The position numbers and the translations under genes were made by a program. This document shows, in pieces, positions 44,178 to 52,781 of a DNA stretch of 64,000 bases (position 1 is its first letter; each line of letters opens with the position of its first letter). The stretch is taken from NCBI GenBank assembly GCA_041394845.1, contig JAWKHL010000007.1, positions 1 to 64,000 on the forward strand. Reading direction: 5' to 3'. The stretch comes from JAHCHG01 sp041394845 (GTDB lineage: Bacteria > Acidobacteriota > Blastocatellia > Pyrinomonadales > Pyrinomonadaceae). The notes below the pieces were generated by a model. It saw only the letters and a list, made by a program, of their open reading frames with translations. It searched no databases and had not been told where the DNA came from.

Positions 44178-44747
44178 TTAATTTCGGGAGATTTCCTTGA
44201 GCAACCAGTTTCGGGCAAAGCGCCAGTCCCTTTTGACGGTTTTGGTCGAAGTCCGCAGAACCTCGGCTATTTCTTCGATGGTCAAACCGCCGAAAAACTT
44301 CATTTCGACCACCCGGCTCTTCCTTTCGTCCAACCCGCTCAGCCTTTGCAGGGCCTCGTCGAGGATGATCATTTCTTCCGAGCGATCATCAGAGATCAGG
44401 GCGTTCTCTTCGAATGTGATCTGGGGCATCCCGCCGCCGCGTTTTTGGGCGTTTTTGGAGCGGGCGTAATCGACCAGAATATGACGCATGGCCCGGGCCG
44501 CCACTCCGAAAAAATGCGAACGGTTTTTCCAATCGGTTTTCTGGCGACCGGCCAGTTTCAGATAAGCCTCGTGAATCAGTTCGGTCGTTTGAAAAGTGTG
44601 ACCTTCGGATTGCCGGTTCATATAACGGCGGGCCATCCGGCGCAATTCTTCGTAGATGATCGGCATCAGCTCATCGAGAGCCGCCTGATCTCCGTTGCTC
44701 CAATCGACAAGCAATTGCGTAACCTGATGTGATTCGCCTTTGATCAT
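44178..44747 (-). CDS. ECF-type RNA polymerase sigma factor (TIGR02999-like)
   Basis: 189 aa from the ATG at 44747; the longer frame upstream crosses the promoter and is rejected. Region 2 is DELMPIIYEELRRMARRYM plus GHTFQTTELIHEAYLKL, a hallmark of the TIGR02999 group expanded in Acidobacteriota and Planctomycetes. Region 4 HTH is LTIEEIAEVLRTSTKTVKRDW. No anti-sigma gene is nearby; instead the giant kinase follows 17 bp later, and in such ECF groups the partner kinase is thought to control the factor by phosphorylation (known for the group, inferred here). Confidence 0.9.
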   Translation of the reverse strand: MIKGESHQVTQLLVDWSNGDQAALDELMPIIYEELRRMARRYMNRQSEGHTFQTTELIHEAYLKLAGRQKTDWKNRSHFFGVAARAMRHILVDYARSKNAQKRGGGMPQITFEENALISDDRSEEMIILDEALQRLSGLDERKSRVVEMKFFGGLTIEEIAEVLRTSTKTVKRDWRFARNWLLKEISRN

Positions 44748-44781
44748 ATTTGTTTTAAGGGATGGATAAGCGACGGGTTCG

Positions 44782-44808
44782 ATTATAACGCAAACCGCCC
44801 GTTTACAA
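44782..44808 (-). promoter_or_regulatory. Putative promoter of the ECF-kinase operon
   Basis: A perfect TATAAT (complement of 44782-44787) lies about 35 bp upstream of the sigma-factor ATG. The best -35 is TTGTAA (44803-44808) with a short 15-nt spacer, so the pairing is weak. Confidence 0.4.
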
Positions 44809-44896
44809 AAGATTTTAGGAAAAGGCTTTTCCCGTCGGGCCGACTGTATCATCATAAAGGCGGAATTCGATTCGCAGGGAGCCTCCCAGCTGACAA

Positions 44897-44928
44897 AAAA
44901 AAGGCCCGCCCAGTTCGACGGACCTTTT
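44897..44928. terminator. Bidirectional terminator-like hairpin
   Basis: aaaaggcccgcc at 44899-44910 faces gacggacctttt ending at 44928 (with wobble pairs). It has the same arm core as the hairpins at 121-160 and 407-446. It lies between the sigma-factor leader and the stop of the AhpD-like gene, and would end that minus-strand gene. Confidence 0.55.
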
Positions 44929-45008
44929 CCCGCAGAGATTTTTGTTTCAGGTTAAGTTTATCGACCGAAGCCCGCTCCGAGCTTCTTTCACTTGGCTTCG
45001 GCTCCGGA

Positions 45009-45563
45009 TCAGGCCGTTGCCGACCAGGCCTGCGGTTTCAGGAATTCGTCTAGAGGCGCGTCGGTCAGATGGTTCGAAAAATTGGCCAGAACCGAATTGG
45101 CAGTTCCGACCAGAAGCTCCAGAGCCTGGGTTCGGGTGAAACCGGCGGACAGAAACTCTTCCAGATCGGCGTCGGAGGTTTGGCCGCGATTAAGCATAAT
45201 TTTTCGGGCGAAATCCGACAACGCCTTGAGCCGCGGTTCGACGGGCGATTTTCCGGCCCGGATCAGATCGAGATCCGAAGGCCCGATTCCTTCTTTAAGA
45301 GCGAAGGTCGAATGGATCGCCACGCAGTAACGGCATTCGTTCGTTACGGCATTGGTGGCCGCGACGACCTCTCTTTCGAGCGGCGTAAAGGAGGTTTTCT
45401 GCCAGATCTCGCGGACCCGGACGAAGGCCTCGATTAGTTGCGGCGAACCGGCCATCATCCCCGCCAGATTCGGAATTGCCCCGACACTTTTCTTTAGATT
45501 TTCCAGAACGGGTTTCGATCCCTCCGGCGCGTTTTCCAGATTATGGACTGTAAATTCACTCAT
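45009..45563 (-). CDS. Carboxymuconolactone decarboxylase/AhpD-family protein
   Basis: 184 aa. The redox motif C77-x-x-C80 followed by H84 (ECRYCVAIHST) is that of AhpD-type alkylhydroperoxidases. Helical throughout. Good ribosome site AGGAG before the ATG. It is divergent from the XRE regulator gene across a gap of about 180 bp with a palindrome, so that regulator may control it. Probable role in peroxide or electrophile defence. Confidence 0.85.
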   Translation of the reverse strand: MSEFTVHNLENAPEGSKPVLENLKKSVGAIPNLAGMMAGSPQLIEAFVRVREIWQKTSFTPLEREVVAATNAVTNECRYCVAIHSTFALKEGIGPSDLDLIRAGKSPVEPRLKALSDFARKIMLNRGQTSDADLEEFLSAGFTRTQALELLVGTANSVLANFSNHLTDAPLDEFLKPQAWSATA

Positions 45564-45674
45564 TTTTATCTCCTATAAATTTTTTGATTTCTTCGGCAAA
45601 CCGTCTTTTGACCAGATCTTCTGATAAAATTTTCGCCTGCCGCAAATGAGTATCCGAAAAATCTTGGGAATCAA

Positions 45675-45697
45675 TCAATTACTTCGCAGGTAATTGA
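45675..45697. promoter_or_regulatory. Palindrome, candidate operator of the divergent AhpD/XRE pair
   Basis: Perfect 8-bp arms TCAATTAC and GTAATTGA with a 7-nt spacer, located between the two divergent genes, about 50 bp from the XRE start. Size and place suit a dimeric HTH regulator. Confidence 0.45.
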
Positions 45698-45745
45698 AAT
45701 AAAAAGATTTTGAGTTAAATTGGTGGAGTCAAAAAGGAAGGAAAG

Positions 45746-46561
45746 ATGAGGACGAAAAAGACAAACAAATCGGAAAATCCGACCGGAAAACTGCTCAAAT
45801 ACTGGCGCAACGTGCGGCGGAAAAGCCAACTCGATCTGGCTTTGGACGCCGAAATTTCTCAGCGTCATCTGAGTTTCATCGAAAGCGGACGCTCGAATCC
45901 GAGCCGTGAGATGATCCTCACGCTGGCCGTCGCGCTCGACGTTCCTTTTCGCGAGCGCAACGATCTTTTGACGGCGGCCGGATTTGCTCCCGTTTACCGG
46001 GAAAGCGGCTGGGATGATGCGGAACTGGAACCGGCCAGAAAAGCGCTTGAGATGATCCTCAAAAATCAGGAGCCGTTTCCGGCGGTCGTTATGGACCGCC
46101 ATTGGAACATCGTCATGACCAACCGGACGGCGCCGAGGTTTTTCGGGCTTTTCGTCGATCTGTCGGCGAACCCGGCCGGGGGAAACGTTCTGCGGATGAT
46201 GTTTCATCCCGGGGGCGTCCGCCCGTTCGTCGTCAACTGGGAAAGCGTGGCGAAAGGGCTCATCCGCAGGGTTTTCCGCGAATCGGTCGGGAACTTCACC
46301 GACCGGGAAACGCGGGATCTGCTCGACGAGATCCTGGCCTTTCCGGGCGTTCCCGAAAACTGGCGGAAACCGGATCTCGAATCCGCAAATCTCCCGGTCA
46401 TCCCGGTCAATTTCCGCAAAGACGATCTGGAATTCAACTTCTTTTCAGCCGTTACGACCCTCGGAACCCCGCAGGACATCACCTTGCAGGAGATTCGGAT
46501 CGAGAGCTTTTTTCCGGCGGACGAAGCGACCGAACGGCTCGCCGGAAAAATACTGGGCTGA
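45746..46561 (+). CDS. XRE-family regulator with MmyB-like ligand-binding domain
   Basis: 271 aa. HTH about 14-72 (LLKYWRNVRRKSQLDLALDAEISQRHLSFIESGRSNPSREMI). The C-terminal domain (about 100-271, with PAVVMDRHWNIVMTN and the PLMPVNF-like ANLPVIPVNFRKDDLEFNFFS) is the MmyB-like PAS-related ligand domain, which in relatives binds fatty acids. Such regulators often control a neighbouring divergent redox gene, here the AhpD-like one. Confidence 0.88.
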   Translation: MRTKKTNKSENPTGKLLKYWRNVRRKSQLDLALDAEISQRHLSFIESGRSNPSREMILTLAVALDVPFRERNDLLTAAGFAPVYRESGWDDAELEPARKALEMILKNQEPFPAVVMDRHWNIVMTNRTAPRFFGLFVDLSANPAGGNVLRMMFHPGGVRPFVVNWESVAKGLIRRVFRESVGNFTDRETRDLLDEILAFPGVPENWRKPDLESANLPVIPVNFRKDDLEFNFFSAVTTLGTPQDITLQEIRIESFFPADEATERLAGKILG

Positions 46562-46645
46562 GCGGAGCAAAATCCCGCCGAACCCGGTTTTTGGTTTTCA
46601 TTCTCCTTTTACAAGGATTTGGGCCGTTTTTTGAATTTTGTGCGA

Positions 46646-47194
46646 TCAGACATCGACCGTGTATCTGATGTTTATGTTTCCGCCCTCTATACAGGCTCCC
46701 ATCTGCTCGTTGCAAAGACATTCGATGATGCTTTTTCCCATCCAGTAGGGCTTCTGGGCGACGTTGAATGTGGCCGGAATGATCGACAGCAAGCCGGGAA
46801 GGGCCTTGAGATCATCCATTGACTCGATCTTGTAGCTGGCCTGAAAATCACCGGCCAGAGTCACTCCGATCGAGGTTTCCTTCTGCGCAAAGGTGAGTTC
46901 GGCTTTTCTCAGCAATGTTTTATTGAGGGCATTCATCAAAACCACCGAAATGGTGTTGCCGATGGAACTTCCGACGAAGCCGGCCGTCGCCATCATTGCC
47001 GATACTCCAAGGCCGCCACCGAGCAGGGTTTTAAGAGCCTGCGTCGGGAGCACATCGAGAAGTTTCGATTTTATTTTGGTATCGAGAAGCGGACTGCCCT
47101 CGGAAAACCCCCGGTGGCTGGTGGTTTTTCCCGTGCTGGACCAAACCGTGATTTTGTAACCGATCTTGTTTTCTCCTTTTGTAAAAATTGCCAT
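46646..47194 (-). CDS. Hypothetical protein with glycine/alanine-rich hydrophobic centre
   Basis: 182 aa from the ATG at 47194, chosen because AAAGGAG lies about 8 nt upstream; a TTG 33 bp earlier is rejected. Residues about 56-90 are hydrophobic and rich in glycine and alanine (LLGGGLGVSAMMATAGFVG), followed by a charged half. No signal peptide. Two cysteines sit near the C-terminus (ECLCNEQMGAC has three). Not recognised. It could interact with membranes. Confidence 0.6.
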   Translation of the reverse strand: MAIFTKGENKIGYKITVWSSTGKTTSHRGFSEGSPLLDTKIKSKLLDVLPTQALKTLLGGGLGVSAMMATAGFVGSSIGNTISVVLMNALNKTLLRKAELTFAQKETSIGVTLAGDFQASYKIESMDDLKALPGLLSIIPATFNVAQKPYWMGKSIIECLCNEQMGACIEGGNINIRYTVDV

Positions 47195-47339
47195 TTTCTT
47201 TTCTCCTTTGATAATTAAATTTGTCAAACGGCCCTGTTTGCCGCCACACGCCGATCATTATCCGAAGTTACTCTGACAAAACTCTGACAGGATTACCGGG
47301 GAGCAAGATTTTTTTTTGAAAAAGATTTTCCGGGAAGGT

Positions 47340-50300
47340 TTAAATGTTTGAGATCAAGGTGGTTAATTGCCGGATAGAGATTGAATCGGCGCGGTCTTTC
47401 GCTTTTTGGAAGTCTTTCTGGCTTAAAGCCGCTTGCAGTTGGGCGATTTGGTTTTCGCGATTTTTTTGTTCGGGGATCGTCGAAGAACCGCCCACTTTCC
47501 GGCGCAGATTCCCGGCGGCGAAGAGGAGTTCGGTCGAGATTTTATGCCTTTCTTTCATCAATGCCAGACGCGAACATGCTTCCAAAACTTCCGCCAGCCC
47601 CAATTTGTTGTCCATTTCGGACATCAGTTTGAAACTTTCCCCGAGATGCTTTTGCGCCGTTTCAAACTCATTCTTCGACGATAAAAGATCGCCGAGACTG
47701 CACAACGTTTCGGCGATGCCGAGCTTGTTTTCCAGACGCCGGTAGATCGTCAGGCTCTCTTCGAACAGGCTTTCGGATCGGGCGTCGTTCCCCAGTCGGC
47801 GATTGATTATGCCGAGAATCTCGAGCGCCAGAGCGGTGCCGTAATCGTCTCCGATCTCGCGCCAGATTGCCAGCCCTTCCTCCTGGAGTCGGCGGGCTTC
47901 ATCGTAGTTTCCCTCATTTTCGGCCAGCAAACTCAGATTGTTCAGAGATCCGGCGACGTAGCGGCGGTCTCTTAACTCGCGCCTGATCTCCAAAGCCTCG
48001 GAAAAAGCCTTTCTCGATTGATCGTAGGCGCCTTGCCGCCGGAAAATAACGCCGAGATTGTTCAGTTGATTGGCGACGCCGCGCCGGTTCCCGAGTCGGC
48101 GGAACGACTCCAGACTTTCTCTGAAATACCGGGATGCATTCGGAAAATCATTTTGTTCGCCGGCGATCATGCCCAGAGTGGTCAGCGAAACCGCCGCCCC
48201 GTGATCGTCCTTCAATTGGCGGAAAAGCCTCAGACCGTTTTGGCAGATCGAAACGGCTTCTTTATATTCCCCCAGATAAAATGCGGTTCGCCCCAAAGCC
48301 CCGAGAGCGTTCGCCTCGCCGTCAACATCTCCTTTTTTTTGATAAATTTTGCGGCATTTATCGAGAAAACCCCGTCCGGAGAGATAATCTGAGGCGGCTA
48401 ATGCCAGCTTTCCCGCCGCCAGCAGAGCCGCCGCCCGAACGTCTTCCGAAACCGCTCTGTTTTCGTTTAATTCCCAGAGCCGGTTTAATTTTTCCCGGCC
48501 CAGATTGACGTGACCGCGGATTTCCCAAAAGCGTCGCAGAGCGCAAACCAGACGAAGGCCGATCTCGACATTTTCGGTTTTCAGACTCCAATCCAGCGCC
48601 GAGAGAAGATTCTGATGATCCTGTTCCAGCCGCCTGAGCCACACCGATTGATCTTTGCCCTTGAGCAGAGGCTCGGACCGTTCGGCCAATCCCAGATAAT
48701 TCCGCGCGTGTTTTTCACTCAACGATTCGCGCTGACCGGCGTCCAGTTTTTCTTCTCCGTATTCGCGGAGGGTTTCCAGCAGCCGGAAGCGCATGTCTTC
48801 GGCGAGATTGTTTTCCTCGACCCGAAGAAAGGAAGAATCCTGCAACAGCGCCAGATGGTCGAGCGCCAACGGGTCATCGCACACCGCTTCGACGTCGGTC
48901 AGATTGCCGCCGTCCTGAAAAACCGAAAGCCCGGCGAAAAAAATCCGGACATCGGAGGGAAGCAGCCTGTAGCTCCAGTCGATGGTGGCGCGCATTTGCC
49001 GGTGGCGCGTTTCGGCCTGACGGCGGCGGTCGGTCAGAAAGTCCAGCCGGCGCAAAAGACTTCCGAGGATCTTTGAGGGCGTTTGGATTTGGATCTGAGC
49101 GGCCGCCAGTTCCAAAGCCAGCGGTATGCCTTCCAGCCGGCGGCAAAGTTCGGCGACGACATCGGCGTTGTGGGAGGTAATCTGAAAAGTCGGTCTGACC
49201 GTCTGCGCCCGATCGGCAAACATCCGGACGCTTTCGCAAAGATTGATCTGCTCGACCGTGTCGTGTTCCAGCGGGACGGGAAGCGGTTCGAGGAAAAATT
49301 CGTTTTCGCCGAAAAGATTCAAACGCTTTCGCGAGGTGATGAGGCATTTCAAACCGGGAATTCTTTCGAGCAGAGTGCGGACGATGGCCGTCGATCTTTC
49401 CACCCGGGCCGGAGCCGATTCCGGCAGAAGCTGTTCGAAATTATCCAGCACAAGGAGCGTTTTTTCGCCCGAAAGAACCGAGATGAGATAATCCAGAGGG
49501 TCGAAGGACGGCGGAGTTTCCTGACGCATCGCCTCCAGAATGGCGGGGGGAACGTAGTCCGGTCTTTTGATTGAGGCCAGAGAAACGAACCAGATCGCAT
49601 TCCGGTAAGCGTTCCGCAATTCTTCCGCAACTTTCAGCGACAAACGGGTTTTTCCCGTTCCGCCCGGTCCCGTAACGGTGGCCAGGCGAAAGTCGGGGTT
49701 TTCCGGCCCGAGCCATTGACGGAGTTTGGCGATCTCATTTTCCCGGCCGAAAAAACGCGACAGTTCGAACGGCAAAGTGTTTTCATATTCGGGCCCGGCT
49801 TTTAAAGCCGGAAAATCCCGCCGGGATCTCCCGGCTTGATCGGCCTGAAATATGCGTTCGGCTTTGTCTTTGCCGGTCAAACGGTAATTGCCGAGGTGCC
49901 GCAAATTTGCGTTTGATTCGGAATCTTTCAAAAGCAAAACGGCGGCCGTTTCCGAACAAAGGAACTGTCCCGGATTTCCCGTTTTCAGCAAATTCAGCGT
50001 TTGGTCGAGCAGGGAGCGAAGTCGTTTTCGGACGGCGCTTTTTTTTTCGCTCCCGATCTCTCCCAGATCCAGAGCCATCTGCGGCGCGGGGGCGGTCCGG
50101 TCGGGGGAACTTTTTTGGTCGAATTCGAGTTGAATTTCCAGGGCGCAATTGAATGCGTCGCCGACGCTTCCGAAAAATGCGGCGATCAGGTTTGCTCCCG
50201 CCTCGATCTCATTTCCCCGGTGACGGTGAATGAATTTTCCCAAAACCCCGTCCGCCTCAGCCTCTCTCGTTTCGACGGCGAGAATGGCCGTAACGCCCGA

Positions 50301-51131
50301 AGGCAAAACCGATTCGGGGGAGGCGGTTTTTTTATCGGCCTTTGAAATTTCGGGCGCGGGAATCGATTTGGCGGATCTGACAGCTCCGGTTTCCAACTCT
50401 CGGGCGAATTCAGCGGTTTCTTTTGACGGAGGAATGCCGAGTTCCTCTTCGAAGATCTTTGACAGCTTTCGGAATTGTTTCAGCGCCCGCGCGGGTTTAT
50501 TGTCGGCGGCGTAGAGGTGCATCAGATAAAGGTGTGATTCCTCGTTGAACGAGTCGATATCGACCGCCCGCCGCGCGTTTTCGATGGCCGAATCGAGCTC
50601 GCCCATTTTTTCAAGCTGTCCGGCTCTTTTGATCAAGACCTGCAAAAACAAATTCTGAAAGCGGTCGCGCTCCAGCAAATTCCAGTCTTCGTAAAAGCCC
50701 GGCAAAAACTCACCCCGGTAAAGGCCGGTCGTCGAAGCGAAAGCGGCGGCCCGTTCCGTTTCCCGCTTCGCCCGCTGAAAACCCTGACAGGCTTTTTCAA
50801 AATCGGCCGCGTCCGTTTGATAGGTTTCGGGATTCAGCCGGACGTTGTATCTGTCGGCCTGCAACACCTCGCCGGATGCGACGCCGGGCGGTTCCAGTTG
50901 ACGACGCAGGGAAGATAACGCCTGACTCAGACTGTTGCGGCCAAGCGCGGGTTCGCATTCGTTCCAGAGCATCTCGATCAATTTTTCGCGCGGATGAGAG
51001 GACTGATTGTAGAAGGCCAGATAGGCAAGCAGGACGCCGGTTTTTTGTGTGCGAAAGCGGGTTATCGCGCGTTTGTTGTGCCTGACGCGAAAATGTCCGA
51101 AAAATTCGATTTTGATCGGTTCCCTGAGCAT
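47340..51131 (-). CDS. Giant SARP/BTAD-type regulator with cyclase-like, NB-ARC and TPR regions
   Basis: 1263 aa from the ATG at 51131; an ATG at 51173 would add 14 residues. OmpR-like DNA-binding domain about 5-95 (FGHFRVRHNKRAITRFRTQKTGVLLAYLAF), BTAD about 100-245, a cyclase-homology-like region about 278-435 with no catalytic aspartates seen, NB-ARC ATPase with Walker A GPGGTGKT at 488-495 and LLVLDNFEQLL Walker B, then TPRs to the end. AfsR/SARP-type proteins activate target operons, often in secondary metabolism or stress. No obvious target is adjacent. Confidence 0.85.
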   Translation of the reverse strand: MLREPIKIEFFGHFRVRHNKRAITRFRTQKTGVLLAYLAFYNQSSHPREKLIEMLWNECEPALGRNSLSQALSSLRRQLEPPGVASGEVLQADRYNVRLNPETYQTDAADFEKACQGFQRAKRETERAAAFASTTGLYRGEFLPGFYEDWNLLERDRFQNLFLQVLIKRAGQLEKMGELDSAIENARRAVDIDSFNEESHLYLMHLYAADNKPARALKQFRKLSKIFEEELGIPPSKETAEFARELETGAVRSAKSIPAPEISKADKKTASPESVLPSGVTAILAVETREAEADGVLGKFIHRHRGNEIEAGANLIAAFFGSVGDAFNCALEIQLEFDQKSSPDRTAPAPQMALDLGEIGSEKKSAVRKRLRSLLDQTLNLLKTGNPGQFLCSETAAVLLLKDSESNANLRHLGNYRLTGKDKAERIFQADQAGRSRRDFPALKAGPEYENTLPFELSRFFGRENEIAKLRQWLGPENPDFRLATVTGPGGTGKTRLSLKVAEELRNAYRNAIWFVSLASIKRPDYVPPAILEAMRQETPPSFDPLDYLISVLSGEKTLLVLDNFEQLLPESAPARVERSTAIVRTLLERIPGLKCLITSRKRLNLFGENEFFLEPLPVPLEHDTVEQINLCESVRMFADRAQTVRPTFQITSHNADVVAELCRRLEGIPLALELAAAQIQIQTPSKILGSLLRRLDFLTDRRRQAETRHRQMRATIDWSYRLLPSDVRIFFAGLSVFQDGGNLTDVEAVCDDPLALDHLALLQDSSFLRVEENNLAEDMRFRLLETLREYGEEKLDAGQRESLSEKHARNYLGLAERSEPLLKGKDQSVWLRRLEQDHQNLLSALDWSLKTENVEIGLRLVCALRRFWEIRGHVNLGREKLNRLWELNENRAVSEDVRAAALLAAGKLALAASDYLSGRGFLDKCRKIYQKKGDVDGEANALGALGRTAFYLGEYKEAVSICQNGLRLFRQLKDDHGAAVSLTTLGMIAGEQNDFPNASRYFRESLESFRRLGNRRGVANQLNNLGVIFRRQGAYDQSRKAFSEALEIRRELRDRRYVAGSLNNLSLLAENEGNYDEARRLQEEGLAIWREIGDDYGTALALEILGIINRRLGNDARSESLFEESLTIYRRLENKLGIAETLCSLGDLLSSKNEFETAQKHLGESFKLMSEMDNKLGLAEVLEACSRLALMKERHKISTELLFAAGNLRRKVGGSSTIPEQKNRENQIAQLQAALSQKDFQKAKDRADSISIRQLTTLISNI

Positions 51132-51229
51132 AATGATGGTTCCCAAAATTCCTGTCGTTTGATTCTCAACCATACCATAACGGAAAATTGCAAGATCGAA
51201 AAAAAAACGGGCAAAACGGCGGTCCCGAT

Positions 51230-51274
51230 CCAAACAAAAAAGCGGCGCAACGATCGAAAAAAGTTGCGCCGCTT
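51230..51274 (-). terminator. Intrinsic terminator of the small acidic protein gene
   Basis: Perfect 12-bp arms aagcggcgcaac (51240-51251) and gttgcgccgctt (51263-51274). On the minus strand the stem is followed by TTTTTGTTTG. It separates the small gene upstream from the SARP-type gene downstream. Confidence 0.75.
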
Positions 51275-51345
51275 GCTTTGAAAAAAAACTGTTCCAAAAA
51301 CTCCGTTCAATGAGTCCGGAATCCTTACTGCCGGACGGCCTTCGC

Positions 51346-51573
51346 CTAATCCTCCTCATCGAGATCCAGCAATTCGTCCTCGATCTCGTTCAATTCCCGC
51401 AGAAGATTGTTGGCCATGGTGGTTGAAACTTCCTGGTGTTCGGTCTGGATGGCCTGATCTTCGAGATCGTTGTCGAGTTCCATCCGTTCGTCCACGCTGA
51501 CGCGGTTCAATTGTTTTTCGATCTCCGCTTGGCGTTTGAGCAGTTGTTCTCTGGTTCTTTTGATTTTCGTCAT
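51346..51573 (-). CDS. Small acidic coiled-coil protein, DksA/TraR-like without zinc finger
   Basis: 75 aa, highly charged and helical. The segment LDNDLEDQAIQTEHQEVSTTMANNLLRELNEIEDEL resembles the coiled-coil tip region of DksA/TraR proteins, but the frame stops before any CxxC zinc finger. The ATG at 51573 has GAGGAAA about 7 nt upstream. It has its own terminator. It could bind the RNA polymerase secondary channel or be an unrelated coiled coil. Confidence 0.65.
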   Translation of the reverse strand: MTKIKRTREQLLKRQAEIEKQLNRVSVDERMELDNDLEDQAIQTEHQEVSTTMANNLLRELNEIEDELLDLDEED

Positions 51574-51607
51574 AAATTTTCCTCAATGATTTAAAAGTGC
51601 GACTGAT

Positions 51608-51613
51608 ATTATA
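51608..51613 (-). promoter_or_regulatory. -10 box of the small acidic protein gene
   Basis: A perfect TATAAT on the minus strand, about 35 bp before the start codon. No good -35 was found at 16-18 nt. Confidence 0.4.
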
Positions 51614-51644
51614 AACCCCGCTCGGGCGTTTGCGAAATCGGGCT

Positions 51645-51673
51645 TTGGGAAAAAGCCTCCGCCGTTTTATGAT
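51645..51673 (+). promoter_or_regulatory. Promoter of the Crp/Fnr-type regulator gene
   Basis: TTGGGA (51645-51650), a 17-nt spacer, then TATGAT (51668-51673), about 33 bp before the ATG. Confidence 0.5.
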
Positions 51674-51706
51674 AGGACGGAACCCCGATTTTGCCCCCGG
51701 AAAGAT

Positions 51707-52351
51707 ATGAACGGATCCCGAACCGGAGAACTTTTGAAGGTTTTACAAAAAGCCGGCCGCGCCAGAAATTTCCGCGCCGGTGAGCAGATCTTTGCCGAAG
51801 ATGAAACGCCGCATTTTCTGCCCGTGGTTCTGGCGGGAAAAGTGAAAATGGTGCGTTTCCCGGAGGTCGGAAAGGAGGTCATCATCAGCGTTTTCGGCCC
51901 GGACGAGATGTTCGCCGTGCCTCCGGTCTTTGACGGCGAGCCTTATCCGGCGACGGCCGTTGCCATGGAGGATTCCCGTCTTCTGCTGGTCGCCCGCGAG
52001 GAATTCCTCCGGCTTTTGCGGGAATCGAGCGATCTTTCCTTTGCCGTCATCGGCTGGATGTGCGATATGCTCCGGGAAAAGACCTCGGTCATCGAAAATC
52101 TGGCGACGTCTTCGCCCGAGAACCGCGTCGGCAACGTACTGCTCCGGCTGTTGGAAAAAGAGGAGGGCGATGCCCCGATGCCGGTCAAGATCTCGCTCCG
52201 GCGGCAGGACATCGCCGAAATGGCCGGTCTGACGACCGAAACGACCATCCGGGCGGTTCGCCGACTGGCGGAAAAAGACCTCATCAAAATAGTTCACGGC
52301 AAGATCATTCTCGACGATCCGCAGGATCTGCGAAGGTTTCTCGCCTCGTAA
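51707..52351 (+). CDS. Crp/Fnr-family transcriptional regulator
   Basis: 214 aa. Cyclic-nucleotide-binding-like beta-roll about 20-110 (FRAGEQIFAEDE..VVLAGKVKMVRF), dimer helix about 110-140, winged HTH about 150-212 (SLRRQDIAEMAGLTTETTIRAVRRLAEKDLI). No Fnr-type cysteine cluster (one cysteine, in MCDM), so it is not an oxygen-sensing iron-sulfur protein; it is closer to DNR/NnrR-type NO regulators or generic Crp. It is convergent with the truncated haemoglobin gene and overlaps it by 47 bp. Its setting next to an NO reductase suggests NO-responsive control (inference). Confidence 0.87.
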   Translation: MNGSRTGELLKVLQKAGRARNFRAGEQIFAEDETPHFLPVVLAGKVKMVRFPEVGKEVIISVFGPDEMFAVPPVFDGEPYPATAVAMEDSRLLLVAREEFLRLLRESSDLSFAVIGWMCDMLREKTSVIENLATSSPENRVGNVLLRLLEKEEGDAPMPVKISLRRQDIAEMAGLTTETTIRAVRRLAEKDLIKIVHGKIILDDPQDLRRFLAS

Positions 52352-52745
52352 GTTCCAGATCCGGAACCCGGCGGATAAAATTCTTCATCCGATTGGCCAC
52401 CGAAGCGGCCCGGGTTTTGGCGAAATCGGCGCGGGGTCCCGCGAACATCTCATCGACGGTCGCTTCGAAGATCTCCAGCCAGCGCCCGAAATGTCGGTTT
52501 TCGAGCGGCGTCCTGAGATTCAGCTGGCCGTGGATCTGCAACGGATTGCGCCCGTGCCGACGGTAGGTGTCGCGGCCTAAAAGAAGACTTTCCCAGAAAT
52601 CGCCGATGATCGGCAGGTGGGCGTCAAGATCGAGCCGGGCGACATCGGTGAAGATGTATCCGATCTCCTCATCGGCCAGCGCTTTGGCGTAAAAAGCCCG
52701 CATCAGCGCGTCAATGTCCTCTCTGGTTTCGATGTCTCTGGTCAT
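52305..52745 (-). CDS. Group III truncated haemoglobin
   Basis: 146 aa. Proximal heme ligand H72 (NPLQIHGQL), B10 tyrosine Y19, an E-helix histidine H43, F50-W51, and HFGRWLEIF with W89 as the G8 tryptophan: all are marks of group III truncated haemoglobins. These bind O2 and NO and protect against nitrosative stress. Its 3' end overlaps the 3' end of the convergent regulator gene. It is transcribed in the same direction as, and downstream of, the NO reductase gene (37 bp gap), so the two are probably one operon. Confidence 0.9.
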   Translation of the reverse strand: MTRDIETREDIDALMRAFYAKALADEEIGYIFTDVARLDLDAHLPIIGDFWESLLLGRDTYRRHGRNPLQIHGQLNLRTPLENRHFGRWLEIFEATVDEMFAGPRADFAKTRAASVANRMKNFIRRVPDLELTRRETFADPADRRE

Positions 52746-52781
52746 TCTTCAATTGCCGGATGAAATACGGATCATCAAAGT

